A DNA stretch of 64,000 nt from Simmondsia chinensis (Eukaryota; Streptophyta; Magnoliopsida; Caryophyllales; Simmondsiaceae). Position 1 is the stretch's first letter. Every line of letters starts with the position of its first letter. A program made the position numbers and the translations under genes. The stretch lies in NCBI GenBank assembly GCA_018398585.1, contig JAGTTD010000001.1, forward strand, positions 19,299,750 to 19,363,749, read 5' to 3'. Below the pieces are notes generated by a model. The model was given only the letters and a program-made list of their open reading frames with translations, did no database searches and had not been told where the DNA came from. Shown one piece after another: positions 45,905-57,508 of the stretch.

Positions 45905-46350
45905 TTTTTTTTTTTTTTTTTTTTTTTTGATAAATAGCGACAAGTCGCAGAACAAGCAGGATACTCGCCAAGCGAGCCCTGAGTCTAGCCCCTGAAAAGC
46001 GGGGACCAAAACAACCAACACAAAGACAAAGAGACAGAAAAACACAACAACAAACAAAAAATAACAAGCAAAACAGACGCCCCAGAGAGCGGCAGAAAGA
46101 CACCGAAAACTCAACAGACACAGAGGAACCGAGAATTTAACCAGGACAAGCACTGCCCAAAAACAAAAAAACCGGGACCTCAGCAGAAGTGGACTTTCTC
46201 CCCGTCTTCAACTTCTATCGAGCATGGTTTTTATCATAGGCGAATCGAACCCATCAAAGTCAAGGCCCAGCCTTTTCCCCATTTCAAGAGTTCTCTCCGC
46301 TTCTAAGATCTTCTTAGCATCGGAGTTCTCAGAAGCTGTAGCTCTTATTT
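45905..46350 (-). mobile_element. LINE 3' end with poly(A)
   Basis: On the minus strand the sequence ends in a 24-base A run (45905-45928 as T). At the far end it codes LEMGKRLGLDFDG, which resembles the end of plant L1 ORF1. A GT-rich noncoding tail with GGTCCCCGCTTTTCAGGGGC lies between. ORF2 is missing, so it is either internally deleted or a different short form. No clean target duplication was found. Confidence 0.55.
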
Positions 46351-46717
46351 TTTATATGACATTATTATTCTAATAATACTATTTTTTGCTTTAGTATTAA
46401 CAACTGTCTTATGAAATTTGGTTAATTAATTTTTTAGATAATAAATTTTGAGAAATAATTCTTTAGTCCAACAGTTAGGTATATTTAATAAAATGATACA
46501 AAGGATAGTGTAAAACAGACCTCTTATTAGACTCTTCATCATTAGTAATGTAATAATATATTGGAGCGTGTGTTGGATGAGGTGAACAATGAGAGGATGA
46601 CTGGTTTATCAATAAATATGAGAAGTTTTACGTTCTTTTACATCATTGTGTCACCATTTGGATTATTTTATTCAATACATGTAATTTTTGGCTTTAAAAA
46701 ATTATTTTTCAAAGTCT
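46351..46717. other. AT-rich stretch, nothing recognised
   Basis: There is no open frame, terminal repeat or RNA gene here. It serves as target sequence for SINE D. Confidence 0.3.
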
Positions 46718-46734
46718 GTAGACTAAACAATTAA

Positions 46735-46931
46735 AACTCCGAAGTTAAGCGTGCTTGGACGAGAGTAGTACCAGGATGGGTGACATCCTGAGAAGTTCTC
46801 ACTCTCAAGTTAGGGGCACTGGGAAATAGCCTCTCTTCAGGTTAACACCCTGAAGGGGGAAGGCTGCGTATATCCGCCCCCCCAGACCCTGCGTAGGCAG
46901 GAGCCTTTAAGGCATTGGGTATGTTCCTTTT
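46735..46931 (+). mobile_element. SINE D: 5S-rRNA-headed SINE, longest copy
   Basis: It opens AACTCCGAAGTTAAGCGTGC and continues GAGAGTAGTACCAGGATGGG, matching plant 5S rRNA from about position 42 through box A, the intermediate element and box C. The body CCTCTCTTCAGG, then GGGGGAAGGCTGCGTA, joins to GGAGCC and the tail GGGTATGTTCCTTTT. The 17-base duplication GTAGACTAAACAATTAA is at 46718-46734, and at 46932-46948 with two changes. Confidence 0.9.
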
Positions 46932-46948
46932 GTAGCCTAAATAATTAA

Positions 46949-48154
46949 TATATCAAATCTCATAGCATTGTTATGTAATTTGCCTTAATGGTATCTGGAG
47001 GAAAAAAGAGTAGGGTGTAATAGTGTTATATACATAGAAAAGTAATAATATTTAACAAAAAGGAAAAAGCCACTTTTTAATAAAAACATGTTTCAAAGAT
47101 ATCTGTGGTTTCTTTTCTTCTGCCTTTTAAAATATCTTGTCAAGCCACTTTTTAATACAAACATGTTTCAAAGATATTTGTGGTTCCTTTTCTTCGGGCT
47201 TTTAAAATATCTTGTCGTTGCTTTTCCCATGTTGTTTGATCTTATCTATATACTTATATTAATTTTAGGGGGCTAAGTCAAGTAGTAAGGTACTTGGATA
47301 TAATGTTGCAAAAGCATTAAGTTTGGAAACAATTATTCGGACCGTCCATTAATTTTTAAACCCCAACCTACTCTATTTATATAGGAAAACTTCAAAGTGG
47401 GCCATACGACACTATTTTAAGTGTGGACCACGGAGCTACCATTTGGACCACTCCTAAAAAAGTTGACCATGTAATTCAGGCTAGACACCATAAATGTGAA
47501 AAAGATATTGTGTAGATTTTGATTCCGTTTCTCAAATACAGTGCTCAATTAAGATATTTCTCCTCAATTTTTCAACTTAGACATCCCTTTTACTCACATA
47601 TAGTTTGCAGAAAAGAGATTTAATCTCAAACTCTATATTTACAATACGCTAACTATATTATTGTTTTTGTCACTGGATCGCATACCTCATTGGAAATTTC
47701 AATTTATTATAAGTGTTTCACAGACTAGTACCATAAGACAAAAAATAAAAAGAGACAATGACTAAGATTGAGTTTTCAAAATCATAAACATTCCCAAACT
47801 CACTATAAAGCAAAACAACCATTTAGACCATTAGCCATGCTTTCTTGCAATCTAAAGATGTTTCATCTTCATTACATGTCATCATCACTTCTTTCGTGTG
47901 GACGAGCTCTAACTCCCTAAAACTAGCCTCTATTGCATCTTCATCTATTGACGATGTTGTTTGTGTTCATATTGTGTTATGAAAGTGACTCACTTCCCCT
48001 TCTCTCATCTATTGACGATGTTGTTTGCGTAATTATAAAATATTACTTTCTCACATTTTTGAACTTCTAACGGTGGCTTCGCATTTTGACATTTAACTAT
48101 GGTTATTGTCGTAGGTAATTTTATGACTACCTGTGATGGTGGTAAATTTACGAT
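46949..48154. other. Unassigned AT-rich stretch with a 75-base tandem duplication
   Basis: A 75-base unit starting AAGCCACTTTTTAATA is present twice in a row (47067-47141 and 47142-47216) with a handful of changes, and it creates the repetitive short frame there. CATCTATTGACGATGTTGTT is also repeated (about 47942 and 48006). I see no gene. Confidence 0.45.
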
Positions 48155-48688
48155 TCACTCAACCTCAACACACACATATTCAACAAAATAGCAGCGGAAT
48201 TAAATTTAAACGAACATAAAGATGAGATATGGAACACAAGACATAAGGGACAACTTTTATTATTGAGCACTCTTTGATTTAAAAAGGAAACTCTCACAAT
48301 GCCCTCTAAAACCGAGTACAAGACTTAAACTTTCGCAAGCTACTGAATGAATAAAACTCTTCACAAAACAACCCTATTTATAGAAGTTCCAAACCTTTCC
48401 CCATGTCATGGTTGCAAGGAAACTGCCTAGGACACCTAGAAGCACCTTAGTCAATCCGAATTTCCCACTTCCCATTATGGGCACTCCACTGATGGGCCTT
48501 TGACTACAGTTACCAGACCATGGACTCAGTCAAAAAGGCGCCCTTTTGGAATTTCCCACCCAAAGAAACGATATCAGGTCAAAGGCACTCCCAGTGCTCC
48601 GGTCAAGGCCTAACTTCACTTCGTGATGGTAACTTGTCAAGATCATGGTCAAGGGTCTTCCATCAATGTTCCATGTCTCACACACGTG
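48155..48688 (-). repeat. Probable LTR fragment
   Basis: The minus strand has a TATA box CTATAAATAGGG (about 48382-48393) followed by a start-region-like tract. TAGCAGCGGAATT near 48192 is common inside plant gypsy LTRs. Ends are not defined, and C5 begins directly after it. Confidence 0.35.
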
Positions 48689-50966
48689 ATGTTAGGAATA
48701 ATGTCCTAAAGTCCAGATTTATTCTACTAGTATTATTTTATTAGAGAACAAAATTGAAATTCCAGTTGTTTCCTTGTTAAATTTGTGTAAGCGAGTAATT
48801 ATACTACATGTAATTTTCTTTTTAGAAATTTACATGTTTGTTCTAAGTGGTTTATGAGATTAACCCATAGATAGACTTGGAACAAATGGTATGGATTGTT
48901 GTTCGAAAGACTCGTAGTCAAAGATAAGTTTGGGCCACTTGTATGCTAAGAAGTGACACTTTAGATGACTTATCTTGGTCATGTGGATGGTGATCCAAAA
49001 GTGTTATGTTGGTGTGTTTAATAAGATTGACACACTGAGTTGGACAATGGGAGTTGCTTGTTTCTAGACTACTATTGGAGGTGAGTGATTCATGTTGTAC
49101 TGTTTGAACGACGATTCTAAATCCTGAGAATATTCTGCACTTGTGCATGGAGCATTAGTTACTTTAGTGTACTATAAGTAAGGTCGAAACGTATGAATGA
49201 ATTCCCACGTACACTGGGTAGCAGTGTGAAGTGTGACAAGGATCAGGTATTCAATATGGAATTTGCAATCTCTTATGAGGTACAGATGTCCCCTTAGTTG
49301 ATTCGCAAGTATTTAAATAGTTCCAAAACTTTGGCCAAAGTATTCCAAGTATTTGACATTTTCTCAGTATAAATAAATTATTCAATGAAGGGCAGGTCCA
49401 TAACTAATGGAGAAGTTGTGAGAAGAATAATAGTAGTAGTTATACTTATTCTTCGTCATAGACATCTAGTAGAGGGGTTGTTGTCATCAATATAATCTAT
49501 TAGGGAGATATCGAATAAGCCTCTCTTCAAGGTAGCCCCCTAAAGGGGGAAGGCTGCGTACTTATACCACCCCCCCCCCCCCCCCCGGACCCTGCTTTTA
49601 CAGGAGCCCTTGGAGGCACTGGGTTTGTTGTTGTCGTTGTCGTTGTTATTGTTGTAGGGAGATATCAAATAAATGGTTTAAGTCTGGAGTACAGTGAGAT
49701 TTATTTAGTGGAATTAAGTCTCATTAAATGATAATTAAATTATTTTATGAGATGATTAATTTAACCCATTTGGAGCTGGATTTAAATTTTCCCTGAGATC
49801 ACAGCGCAAGCCTCTACATTTATTGCCATTGGAAAAATATTAAAGAATTCATGAGATGAATTATTTATCCATGAGATGGATAAATTAATTTTGCCAAACA
49901 TTATTCATGAGATGAATAAAAATTAAAAATTAAAAAATAAAATAATTTTGAAAATTAAAATTCATAAGATAAATTTTTACGTACGGGAAACAAAGTAAAA
50001 AAAAAAAAAAAGAAAGCGAAATTGAACTGCAAAGGGGTCGATCCGCATATACAGGATACAAGTTGTGGATCCACGCCTTTAGACGCAGTCCAATCACGCG
50101 TGCCATGTGGCATGTGGTGACAGGGCAAGAGCACGTGAGCACTGTGCAATGAAACGCATCGTTTCGATTGTTGTTTTTATTAAAATGACGCGTTTTAATT
50201 TAAACTCTGCGAATCCCACATCAAAATTTTAGCTTGTTTTCAGTCCGATATACTCCTATGAATAGAGGTACCTATTCCAAAGGTTTGGTATTAGTTATAA
50301 GAAATTAAAAAAAAAAAAAAGGTTTCTAAAAGTGTTGACTTTCGAAGACCTGGTGGGAGAGAAAAATTTCTTTTGAAATATTTCTTTCCTCAAGTTTAAT
50401 ATTTTTCAAAGCCCACTCTCCGAGTAGCTCGAGGTCATTGCGTAGAAAGCCGCAGGGTCTTGATTTTCTCGGCTTTAGAGGAGTATTATTTCTTTCTGGT
50501 ATTTTTATTTTAGACCAAATCCAGGTATGTTTCTTTCCTTCTTCTTTTAGTTTTTCGCTTTTCTATTTATTAACAGTATTCATTATTATGCTTATTTAAG
50601 TTTATGTATTGTTATGAATTTATTACAGTAAAAGGCCTATAGAAGAAAATTAAGTATTTAGATCTATAGATTTAAATTATGAATTTAAATATGTAGATTT
50701 AAAAATAGAAATTTTAAATCAACCCTAGGTTTAGAATTATGAATTCTAAACCCCTTCCGCTACGTAAACTTTATAAAATTAATGAGAATTTTCGAAATTC
50801 GTCCCAACAACCGGTATTAGAGCCAAAGGATTTAAAGAGATAACCCTATTCCCAAGAACTCTCGCACGTGAGATGTCATGAAGCGTGACTTTCCAATCGG
50901 GGGCTTATATAGAAAGAAGAGTCTTCTACTCTAAGTGCTCTAATAGGTGCCCCTTGTTGTGACCAC
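48689..50966 (+). mobile_element. C5: LTR-plus-leader unit, same family as C3
   Basis: The LTR (48689-50808) starts TGTTAGGAATAATG and ends CGTCCCAACA. Primer site ACCGGTATTAGAGCC (50809-50823) and a leader homologous to that of C3 follow, up to TGTGACCAC (50966), after which the sequence is unrelated. A SINE lies in the LTR. No pol and no second LTR follow. Confidence 0.78.
49519..49654 (+). mobile_element. SINE E with (TTG)n-type tail, inserted in C5 LTR
   Basis: The body GCCTCTCTTCAAGGTAGCCC, a C17 run (49570-49586), CAGGAGCCCTTGGAGGCACT and a TTGTTGTTGTCGTTG tail are flanked by 18-base duplications TAGGGAGATATCGAATAA (49501-49518, and 49655-49672 with one change). It lacks a head, so it was 5'-truncated on insertion. 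Confidence 0.88.
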
Positions 50967-51480
50967 AATTGAAAAGTTGTGAATCCAACAATCCTTATCC
51001 GAGTTATTTTTCCCAACACGTGACTCGGATGTGCCAAGCATCTCTCTGTATGTGCAAGGCTTCCTAAATGTTCATGTGTGTCTGCACGGACATGCGTTGC
51101 TGTGCGGGCACCCAGCACCCTTGCCCAAGCAAGGCATGCCCGTGTGTCACTAGTGTCGTGCATGTTGCACGCACCATGTGCGCTGCAAGCGCCACAATTC
51201 CGCGGTGCTGACGCCTCCCACTAACTACAGTGCGTGCGCGGTACTGCTAGCACTTATGAGTGGGCTGCGTGGTGCACACCGTGTGTATGCTCACGAACTT
51301 AGTCCTAGTACGTCCTAGATGCAAGCGCACTGCTGTGCACGTGTGTAGCATGCCATGGGGCTAAGTGTCCCCAATGTGTGTGTGCTAGCGCCCACATCCG
51401 GGAGCTAATGCCCGTATGCTGCAAGGTTGGGCTACGCGCTGCATGCACAAGAATTGAACTAGTCCATTGGTTAAGGCTTC
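50967..51480. other. GC-rich island, unidentified
   Basis: The block is dense in TGCACG, GCGTGC and CATGC words. I counted 107 G+C in 180 bases at 51061-51240, in an otherwise AT-rich window. There is no long plausible frame, since 50876-51163 on the minus strand is low-complexity. It could be the interior of an LTR element or a satellite-like segment. Confidence 0.4.
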
Positions 51481-52104
51481 AACCTTAGGGTGTCAAGGGG
51501 CCCAATTAGATTAACATATATGCCCTCATGCACACTCAAAGTACGTCTTGAGTTAGTGCCTACGTGCTTGCAATGGTCCATTATCGCTCTAGAGCTGTGT
51601 AATAAGTCCAATTTAGTATATAATTATTCATATCATTTGGTTCACTTTCTTACCATTTTACATAAAATTTTTATCGCTATTGCTCACTTTTGCTGTTTTT
51701 CTCACTGTCGTTATTTCTTTGCAAAAACCCTCATTTTATGCTAAATCTTTCCAGGTTTTATCATCAGTATCAACAAATAAATGCAAGATAAATCAAATAA
51801 AAGAAAAAAATTGGCTAAATAGAACATTCACACGGTTAAGCAAGAACACATCAAGAACACATACAATTCACTTCAACAAACAAAAATGGGTGGCAAAATG
51901 TAATAGTTCATTACGTCTATCTTGTTATAAATAGTGAGATCTATCATGTAATAGATCATTGATAAATGATAATTGATTCCTAATTCTTTCTCAACCCTAA
52001 TTCTCTCTACCTTTCTCATCTCTTTCTTCAATTTCTATTCTCAACTCTTTTCTAATTCTTCACTTTTCATAAGTTATGATTCAAGATTTATCGTGAATCA
52101 TAAC
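51481..52104 (+). repeat. LTR tail related to NA1 (palindromic end)
   Basis: TATA-like TTATAAATAGTGAG (about 51925) is followed by a TTCTCTCTACCTTTCTCATC tract. The near-palindrome GTTATGATTCAAGATT / TATCGTGAATCATAAC (52073-52104) closes it, the same plan as the NA1 LTR end. The left end could not be fixed. Confidence 0.5.
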
Positions 52105-53785
52105 TCAAACTGATGTATTCAACAAAATGTGTATTTCATTGATAATGTCAAGGAGTACATTGCTAATAAAAAACAATACAAGTAAGCTACTTGTATGGCC
52201 AAAAAACTTCTTAACAACATAGAAGAGTTGAGTCCTAATTCTCACTGAGGATTTCTCTATAGCTGACAACTGGCTAGTGGCTTCATTCAACTGCTGGTCC
52301 ATAAAGAGGGCCTCCTCTTGAAGGGCTTCCTGAGTTCCTCGAGACTTTATAATTTCTTGCTTGAGCTCTCCAACTCATGAGCCCTGAAAGGTATGCTGCT
52401 GCTTTGAGGTGACTCAACTTGTCCTCTAGGTGATAGATTTCATCCTTTGAGACTTTAACGTCCTAAGCTTGCTAACTCTAGACCTCCTTAGCTCCTTCGA
52501 GTTCGTCAAAGAGAAGCTGTAGGTCTCCTAGGCCAACTGAACACCCCAGATTCCTGATAGCATCTTTGCATTACCGCTTCTTCTGAAGGATTGATGGGTC
52601 ATCCTGGTTGACTTTGGTAAACACCTTATCCAGCACCTCGAGCTCTCTGGCAGTGGTAGGGGCCACCCTAAGATGTTCTTTCAAGGCCATCACTAGGGAG
52701 ATAGCTTCTTGGGAGGTGAAATTCTCAGTCAGAGCAAGGACAGGGAGGTGTGCCATTTCCCTTAGTCTTGGAAATCTTAGATATATCTGGTCTAACTACT
52801 GGAAGGGCAATCTCCCACTTGTACCTAATTTCTCTAGAGGAGATGTAATCTTCTCTGAGGTAGGAGGAGGGGTGAGCCCTTGGTGGTGTAACCTTAAAGG
52901 GACAACATTAGAGACGTCAGATTAAGTCATAACTTTGGAGTTCAACTAGAGTAAGGAAGGACTATTTTCTACCTCTGAAGCTTCAGATGGAAGGACCAGA
53001 GGGACTTCTACTTGCACTTCAGCTACTGGATTGTCTTCCTCAAGGGGACTTCTAGAAAAAGGTAATGCTTGGATGTCAAAAAAAAACTAATGGCTTGGAC
53101 ATCAAGGATTCATGAGCCAAAAGAAGAGATGATACCTTCATGAATCTCTTCAATGGTTATGAAGGGCGTTCCTGGGAGAAGGAATGAAGCCTGGACAAGG
53201 CTGAGTTCCAAAGATGCTGGGAGTGAAGATTCCTTGGGAGGCTCACTTACAAGTGGCTCTTAAGCCGGTATCTTCTTCTTTACCAGTGCTTGAGCTAAGA
53301 GATTCAGTTTTTTAAGGGGGCTCTGGCACATGTTGATGTGCTGGAGTATATGGAATTTCCATGATGACTGAGGCTGTTACTTCCTGTGGCTATACAAGGC
53401 TAAGTCAGAACAGCTTCGACAAAAGATGAATAAAATAAAACCCACAAAGAAAAGGCTAACACATCTGGTTAAGGGATCCTAGCTCTTCTCTTTCTCACGA
53501 ACTGTACGATGGGTACTTCTTCTTCATCATTTTCTTCTTCTTCTGCTAATTGAATGGCTCTGGATGGAAGAGCAAGAGGAGTACCTCTCCTCATTCTTTA
53601 CTTCGAGCCACAAATTCAATAGGCTAGTGGAGAGGTTTCTAAAGGGGATTCCTCCAATAGCATTCTGGTAAAGCTCCTAGTATTCCTAGGAGTTTAGCAA
53701 CTAAGGCTGCAAGAAAAGAACAAGGATCAGTCTTTGTTCAAGCCATCTAAAGGAAAAAAACTAAAGTCTGCTTCAGAGATCATTA
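52105..53785 (-). pseudogene. Decayed coding stretch, unidentified
   Basis: Minus-strand translation gives protein-like pieces: RRGTPLALPSRAIQLAEEEE followed by VPIVQFVRKRR (about 53590-53500), and MAHLPVLALTENFTSQEAIS, then ARELEVLDKVF (52756-52571), with helical, coiled-coil-like runs down to about 52200. Stops and frame changes break it everywhere. The acidic-then-basic linker and coiled-coil tail are reminiscent of extra ORFs in some plant gypsy or mobile-domain elements. I cannot name a family. Confidence 0.35.
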
Positions 53786-55653
53786 TGTTGGGTGGGCAAT
53801 TTTAATTTCAACAACAACAACAAACCCATTGATGGCTTTTAATTTCATAAACTAAAATAATATACAACAATTGCATCTAGTGCAACAAAATCCCGATTTA
53901 AAATTCTCTAATTGTAAATACATACAAATCATTGGCTCTAATTAGACATACCAATGCATAGCATAGAAGTCATACTCATGAAAAACAATTAAATACGAAT
54001 GTAGAAGTATAAGTCGAGAAATATCATACCTTGTTATAGATCGCAAGTGTAAAGATGCTCCAAATAGTACCTCTGAGATCTTCTCCGCAATTCCTCTTTT
54101 AACAGAGAACTAGTGGGCGTTGTAAATTCAAGCAATTCTCACAACATTTTTAAGAATTAATTGGGCAGAGATTTTCTTCTTTTTAATTCTCTAATTAATT
54201 GGGAGGAAACCGAGCGAATTGGATTAAATCTGAATGAACCAAGTACCCCTATTTATAGAATTCTCAATACCTAACTAATTCTATTAGAAATATAAAATAA
54301 AAAGTAAAATTGTATTTTAATTATGATAAAATACCTTAAAAACAAATCAATCAATGCGCATCTCTTTTAAACGGCATGCAGGGTGCCTACACTTGGTCTA
54401 CGCCAATTGGCGCAGATCCTTGACTGGGGCCAGCGCGCTCCGGTTGGCCAAGGGGAGGGGACACAGTTCATCCCGTCCCTGCACCCTAATTGGGTCGCGG
54501 CATTTAATCCATTTTACCCTTTTTTATTTTCTTGTAAAATTCATCCCATGAATTTTTTTGGATTTAATAAAAAATAATTTCATTCAACCCTTTGAATACA
54601 ATAATTCATCTCATGAATTCTCTAGAATTCTGTAGGTGGGTAATTTAGAAGCTTGCGTAGGGACAATTTATTTCTAGCTCCAAATGGGGTCAAATTTAAT
54701 TATCATCTCATGATAACATTTGACAACCATTTAGTAAAACTTAATTTCACTAAGTTTTAGTGCACTCTAAAAAAATATATATATTCACCTATTAAATTTT
54801 TCTGTAATAGTTTACTTATAATTAACCCCTCTAATAAATGTCCAGGAGAAAAATAACTTAAACTACTATTGTCATTATTTCTCACTTTTCCTTTTTAGTT
54901 TCCAACTCACCCTTCTCGAATAATTCACTAATACAGAAAAATACTTCTGTATTAATTCCAAATGTCTAACATAAAGAATGATCTGGCGAAAGTCTTTAGA
55001 ATTAATTCGAATACTTGTGAATCAACTAAGAGGACATTCCACATGGTATATTCCTAGTAAAATATCCTTTCTCGCCACTCTTCATGCAATTTCCCAACAA
55101 ATGTAAGATCCCGATTAGACTTAATAACCTCGTCCTTTTAGCGTATCAAAGCAATTAACATTCCATGCACGAGTCTGGACTATTTCTCAGATTAAGAGTC
55201 ATTGTATAAACAAAATATATGAGTCACCCACTTCTGATAGTAGTACAGAAACGAGCAAATCATGTGGTCCTGTTCAGTGTAACAATCTCACTACAATACA
55301 CCAACACAACATCCTGGATCACTATCCATATAACTAAGATAAGTTATCTAAGTGTCATGTTATAGCCTTAGCAGACAAGTAGCCCAAACTCATCACTGAC
55401 TATGAACTAATTTTTAAATAACATTCTTATCCATTATTTAGTCCATCTGTGGAATAATATCATTGTCCACTAAAAACAAATATCCCAAATGTCATTTAAG
55501 GACTTCGTCCATCACATGGTACGTGCTTTGAAAGAAAACAACATCACATGTATAAAGACTCATAAATAAAATAGAAGATAATGATAAATAACTTTTATTC
55601 ACTAATAAAAATGTTTTACATAAATTGGGTTCCCTAGGATACCAGCTCCAACA
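53786..55653 (-). repeat. C6 3' LTR
   Basis: In plus orientation it runs from TGTTGGGTGGGC to AGCTCCAACA, 1868 bases including a 26-base SINE stub. Purine tract GGACAAGTGGGATAT (minus) is at 55654-55668. A GC-rich part is at about 54370-54500. Confidence 0.87.
53811..53836 (-). mobile_element. SINE stub: 26-base 3' end only
   Basis: On the minus strand a few body bases lead into GGGTTTGTTGTTGTTG. The 11-base duplication TTTTAATTTCA is at 53800-53810 and 53837-53847. The other C6 LTR (61617-61640) shows the empty site with one TTTTAATTTCA. Confidence 0.8.
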
Positions 55654-55668
55654 ATATCCCACTTGTCC

Positions 55669-56222
55669 TAGATCCAATTTGCCATACAATGCATTCTCAT
55701 TCTATCTAAATGTGACTCAAACAACTTTTGAATCAATGTTTTTGTAAAAGGATATTCGAAGTTGCTTAAGGTATCTATCTTTAGAATTGCAGTCTCCCCT
55801 TTCTCCACAGTCCCGAGTGAGGTGACACTTTCTTTCGATATGCTTAGACTGATTGTGCTTCCTTGGTTCCTTAGAGTTAGTTACCGCAACCAAGTTGTCA
55901 CAATAAATGACAATAGCTGCAAGCCCCTTTTTATAACCCCAAGATCTATAAGGAACTTCCTTAGCCAACAAGCTTCCGTGGCAGCTTCCGAAACTGCCAC
56001 ATATTCAGTTTCCATGGTGGAGTCAGCAATATAAGTCTACTTGACACTCGTCCAACTTATGGCTCCACCATCGAGGGTAAAGACATACCCAGACATCAAA
56101 CTTATAGCATCCATGTCTGACTGAAAATCTGAGTCAGGATAGCCCACTGGAATCAGTTCGTCACCATGAAAAACCAACACATAATCTCCAGTCCTTCTTA
56201 AGTACTTGAGAATAAACTTCAC
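55669..56222 (-). pseudogene. pol: C6 RNase H
   Basis: Minus-strand pieces are FILKYLRRTGDYVLVFHGDE, YPDSDFQSDMD, GAISWTSVK, VIYCDNLVAVTNSKEP and KHIERKCHLTRD, in copia RNase H order. The YCDN motif is kept, but stops and frame changes (for example near 56037) break the gene. Confidence 0.83.
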
Positions 56223-56263
56223 TGTTGTCTAGTGAATTACACCTGGATTAGACTAATATGTAC

Positions 56264-56881
56264 TCACCATACCAAAGGAAAAACAGATAATAGGTCCAGT
56301 ACATAGATAGCATACATAAGGCTTCCCACAACCGCAGCATATAGAATATTCCTTAGATACTCTTTCTCTTGAGATGTCATAGGACATTGTTCTAAAGAAA
56401 GAGGTACTCCATGCCTGAAGGGCAACAAACCCTTCTTGGAGTCCACCTTGTTAAACTTAGACAATACCTTTTTCTATATACGTAGCCTGAAATGGACCCA
56501 GCATCCTATTCTTACGATCTCGCATAAGCTTAATCCCAAAAATATAGCTGGATTCTCCTAGGTCTTTTATATCAAACTGACTTGACAACCATATCTGAGC
56601 AGCTAATAAAACTCCTACATCATTCCCAATGAGTATGATATCATCCACATACAATACCAAGAAAGTCACTACTTTCTCTATGTTGCATTTGTACACACAC
56701 GGTTCATCAGTCGATTGAAAAAAAAAATGTAGGACTTAATTGCTTCATTGAATCTCTTATTCCATGGGCGAGATACTTGTTTAAGTCCATAAATGGACCT
56801 TTTCAGTTTGCATGCCATATGCCCCTGATTCTTACCAATGAATAACAAAATCAATTCCAAAAGTAATAGAATATCCATCAT
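56264..56881 (-). pseudogene. pol: C6 reverse transcriptase, C-terminal half
   Basis: Minus-strand pieces are GHMACKLKRSIYGLKQVSRP, VLYVDDIILIGNDVG (catalytic YVDD kept), SQFDIKDLGESSYIFGIKLM and SKKGLLPFRHGVPLS. The frame is broken near 56690 and 56460. At about 56880-56850 the sequence jumps straight from GAG-pre-integrase into the middle of RT, so integrase and the RT N-terminus are deleted. Confidence 0.83.
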
Positions 56882-57508
56882 TGACTAATTGTGGCATAGA
56901 AATCAAATTCCCGTGTAATGCAGGTACCTAAACACATTTCTTTAAAATTAAAACTCTACTCCTAAATACTAAGCTAATATCTCCCACTCCTAAGACTAAA
57001 ATGCGCCTCCCGTCTCGTACAATTAGGTGCAGCTCTCCGTCATGCAACTTTCTGGTTGGCCTGAGTCCCTGGAACATATTTTATACATGGTCAGTTGAAC
57101 TTGAGTCCACACACCAGGATCCTGGTGGACTCTCAACTTCACATGACTCAATCAGATAAGATATCTCCTTACCTTGTCCTGATGGTTTCTTTTTATTAAC
57201 AGAAAGGCTTGCTAAATACTCAGGGCAGTTCCTCTTTCAATGGCCATCCTTCCCACAGAAGAAACACTTGCCTCCTATTGATGGCTTCTTTTTTATTAGC
57301 TTAGCTACTACACTGGCAGCTTTGCCCTTATTCTTCTTCTTTCCAGACAATTTTTTTTTTTTTGGATGGTTCCCTATTCCATGTCTAGGGTGCTAAGGTT
57401 AAGAGGACAGTCCCCTTAGCCTTCATCACCCACTCAGCAACTTGCAGCTCCTTCATCAGCTTAGGCAATGAATAATCTTTATTATTCATTGTATAGTATA
57501 GTCTGAAT
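56882..57508 (-). pseudogene. gag: C6 GAG-pre-integrase and gag zinc knuckle
   Basis: On the minus strand RILVLGVGDISLVFRSRVLI and HGNLISMPQL are GAG-pre-integrase words. Above them, GKCFFCGKDGH, a stop, then KRNCPEY (about 57272-57225) is the zinc knuckle, with all metal ligands kept except for the stop just after His. The gene is cut at 57508 by G2 and resumes at 59838. Confidence 0.78.

Noticed and set aside
45720..46153. Poly-Pro and hydrophobic minus-strand frames (also Gly/Pro frames at 63420-63684)
   Set aside because: They are products of G/C homopolymers and the GT-rich LINE tail.
47088..47276. Hydrophobic repeated 62-residue frame (possible membrane peptide)
   Set aside because: It is created by the 75-base tandem duplication of AT-rich sequence. 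No start context or family was recognised.
50876..51163. 95-residue minus-strand frame in the GC-rich island
   Set aside because: It is low-complexity His/Ala/Arg composition driven by TGCACG words, crosses the C5 leader boundary and has no domain.
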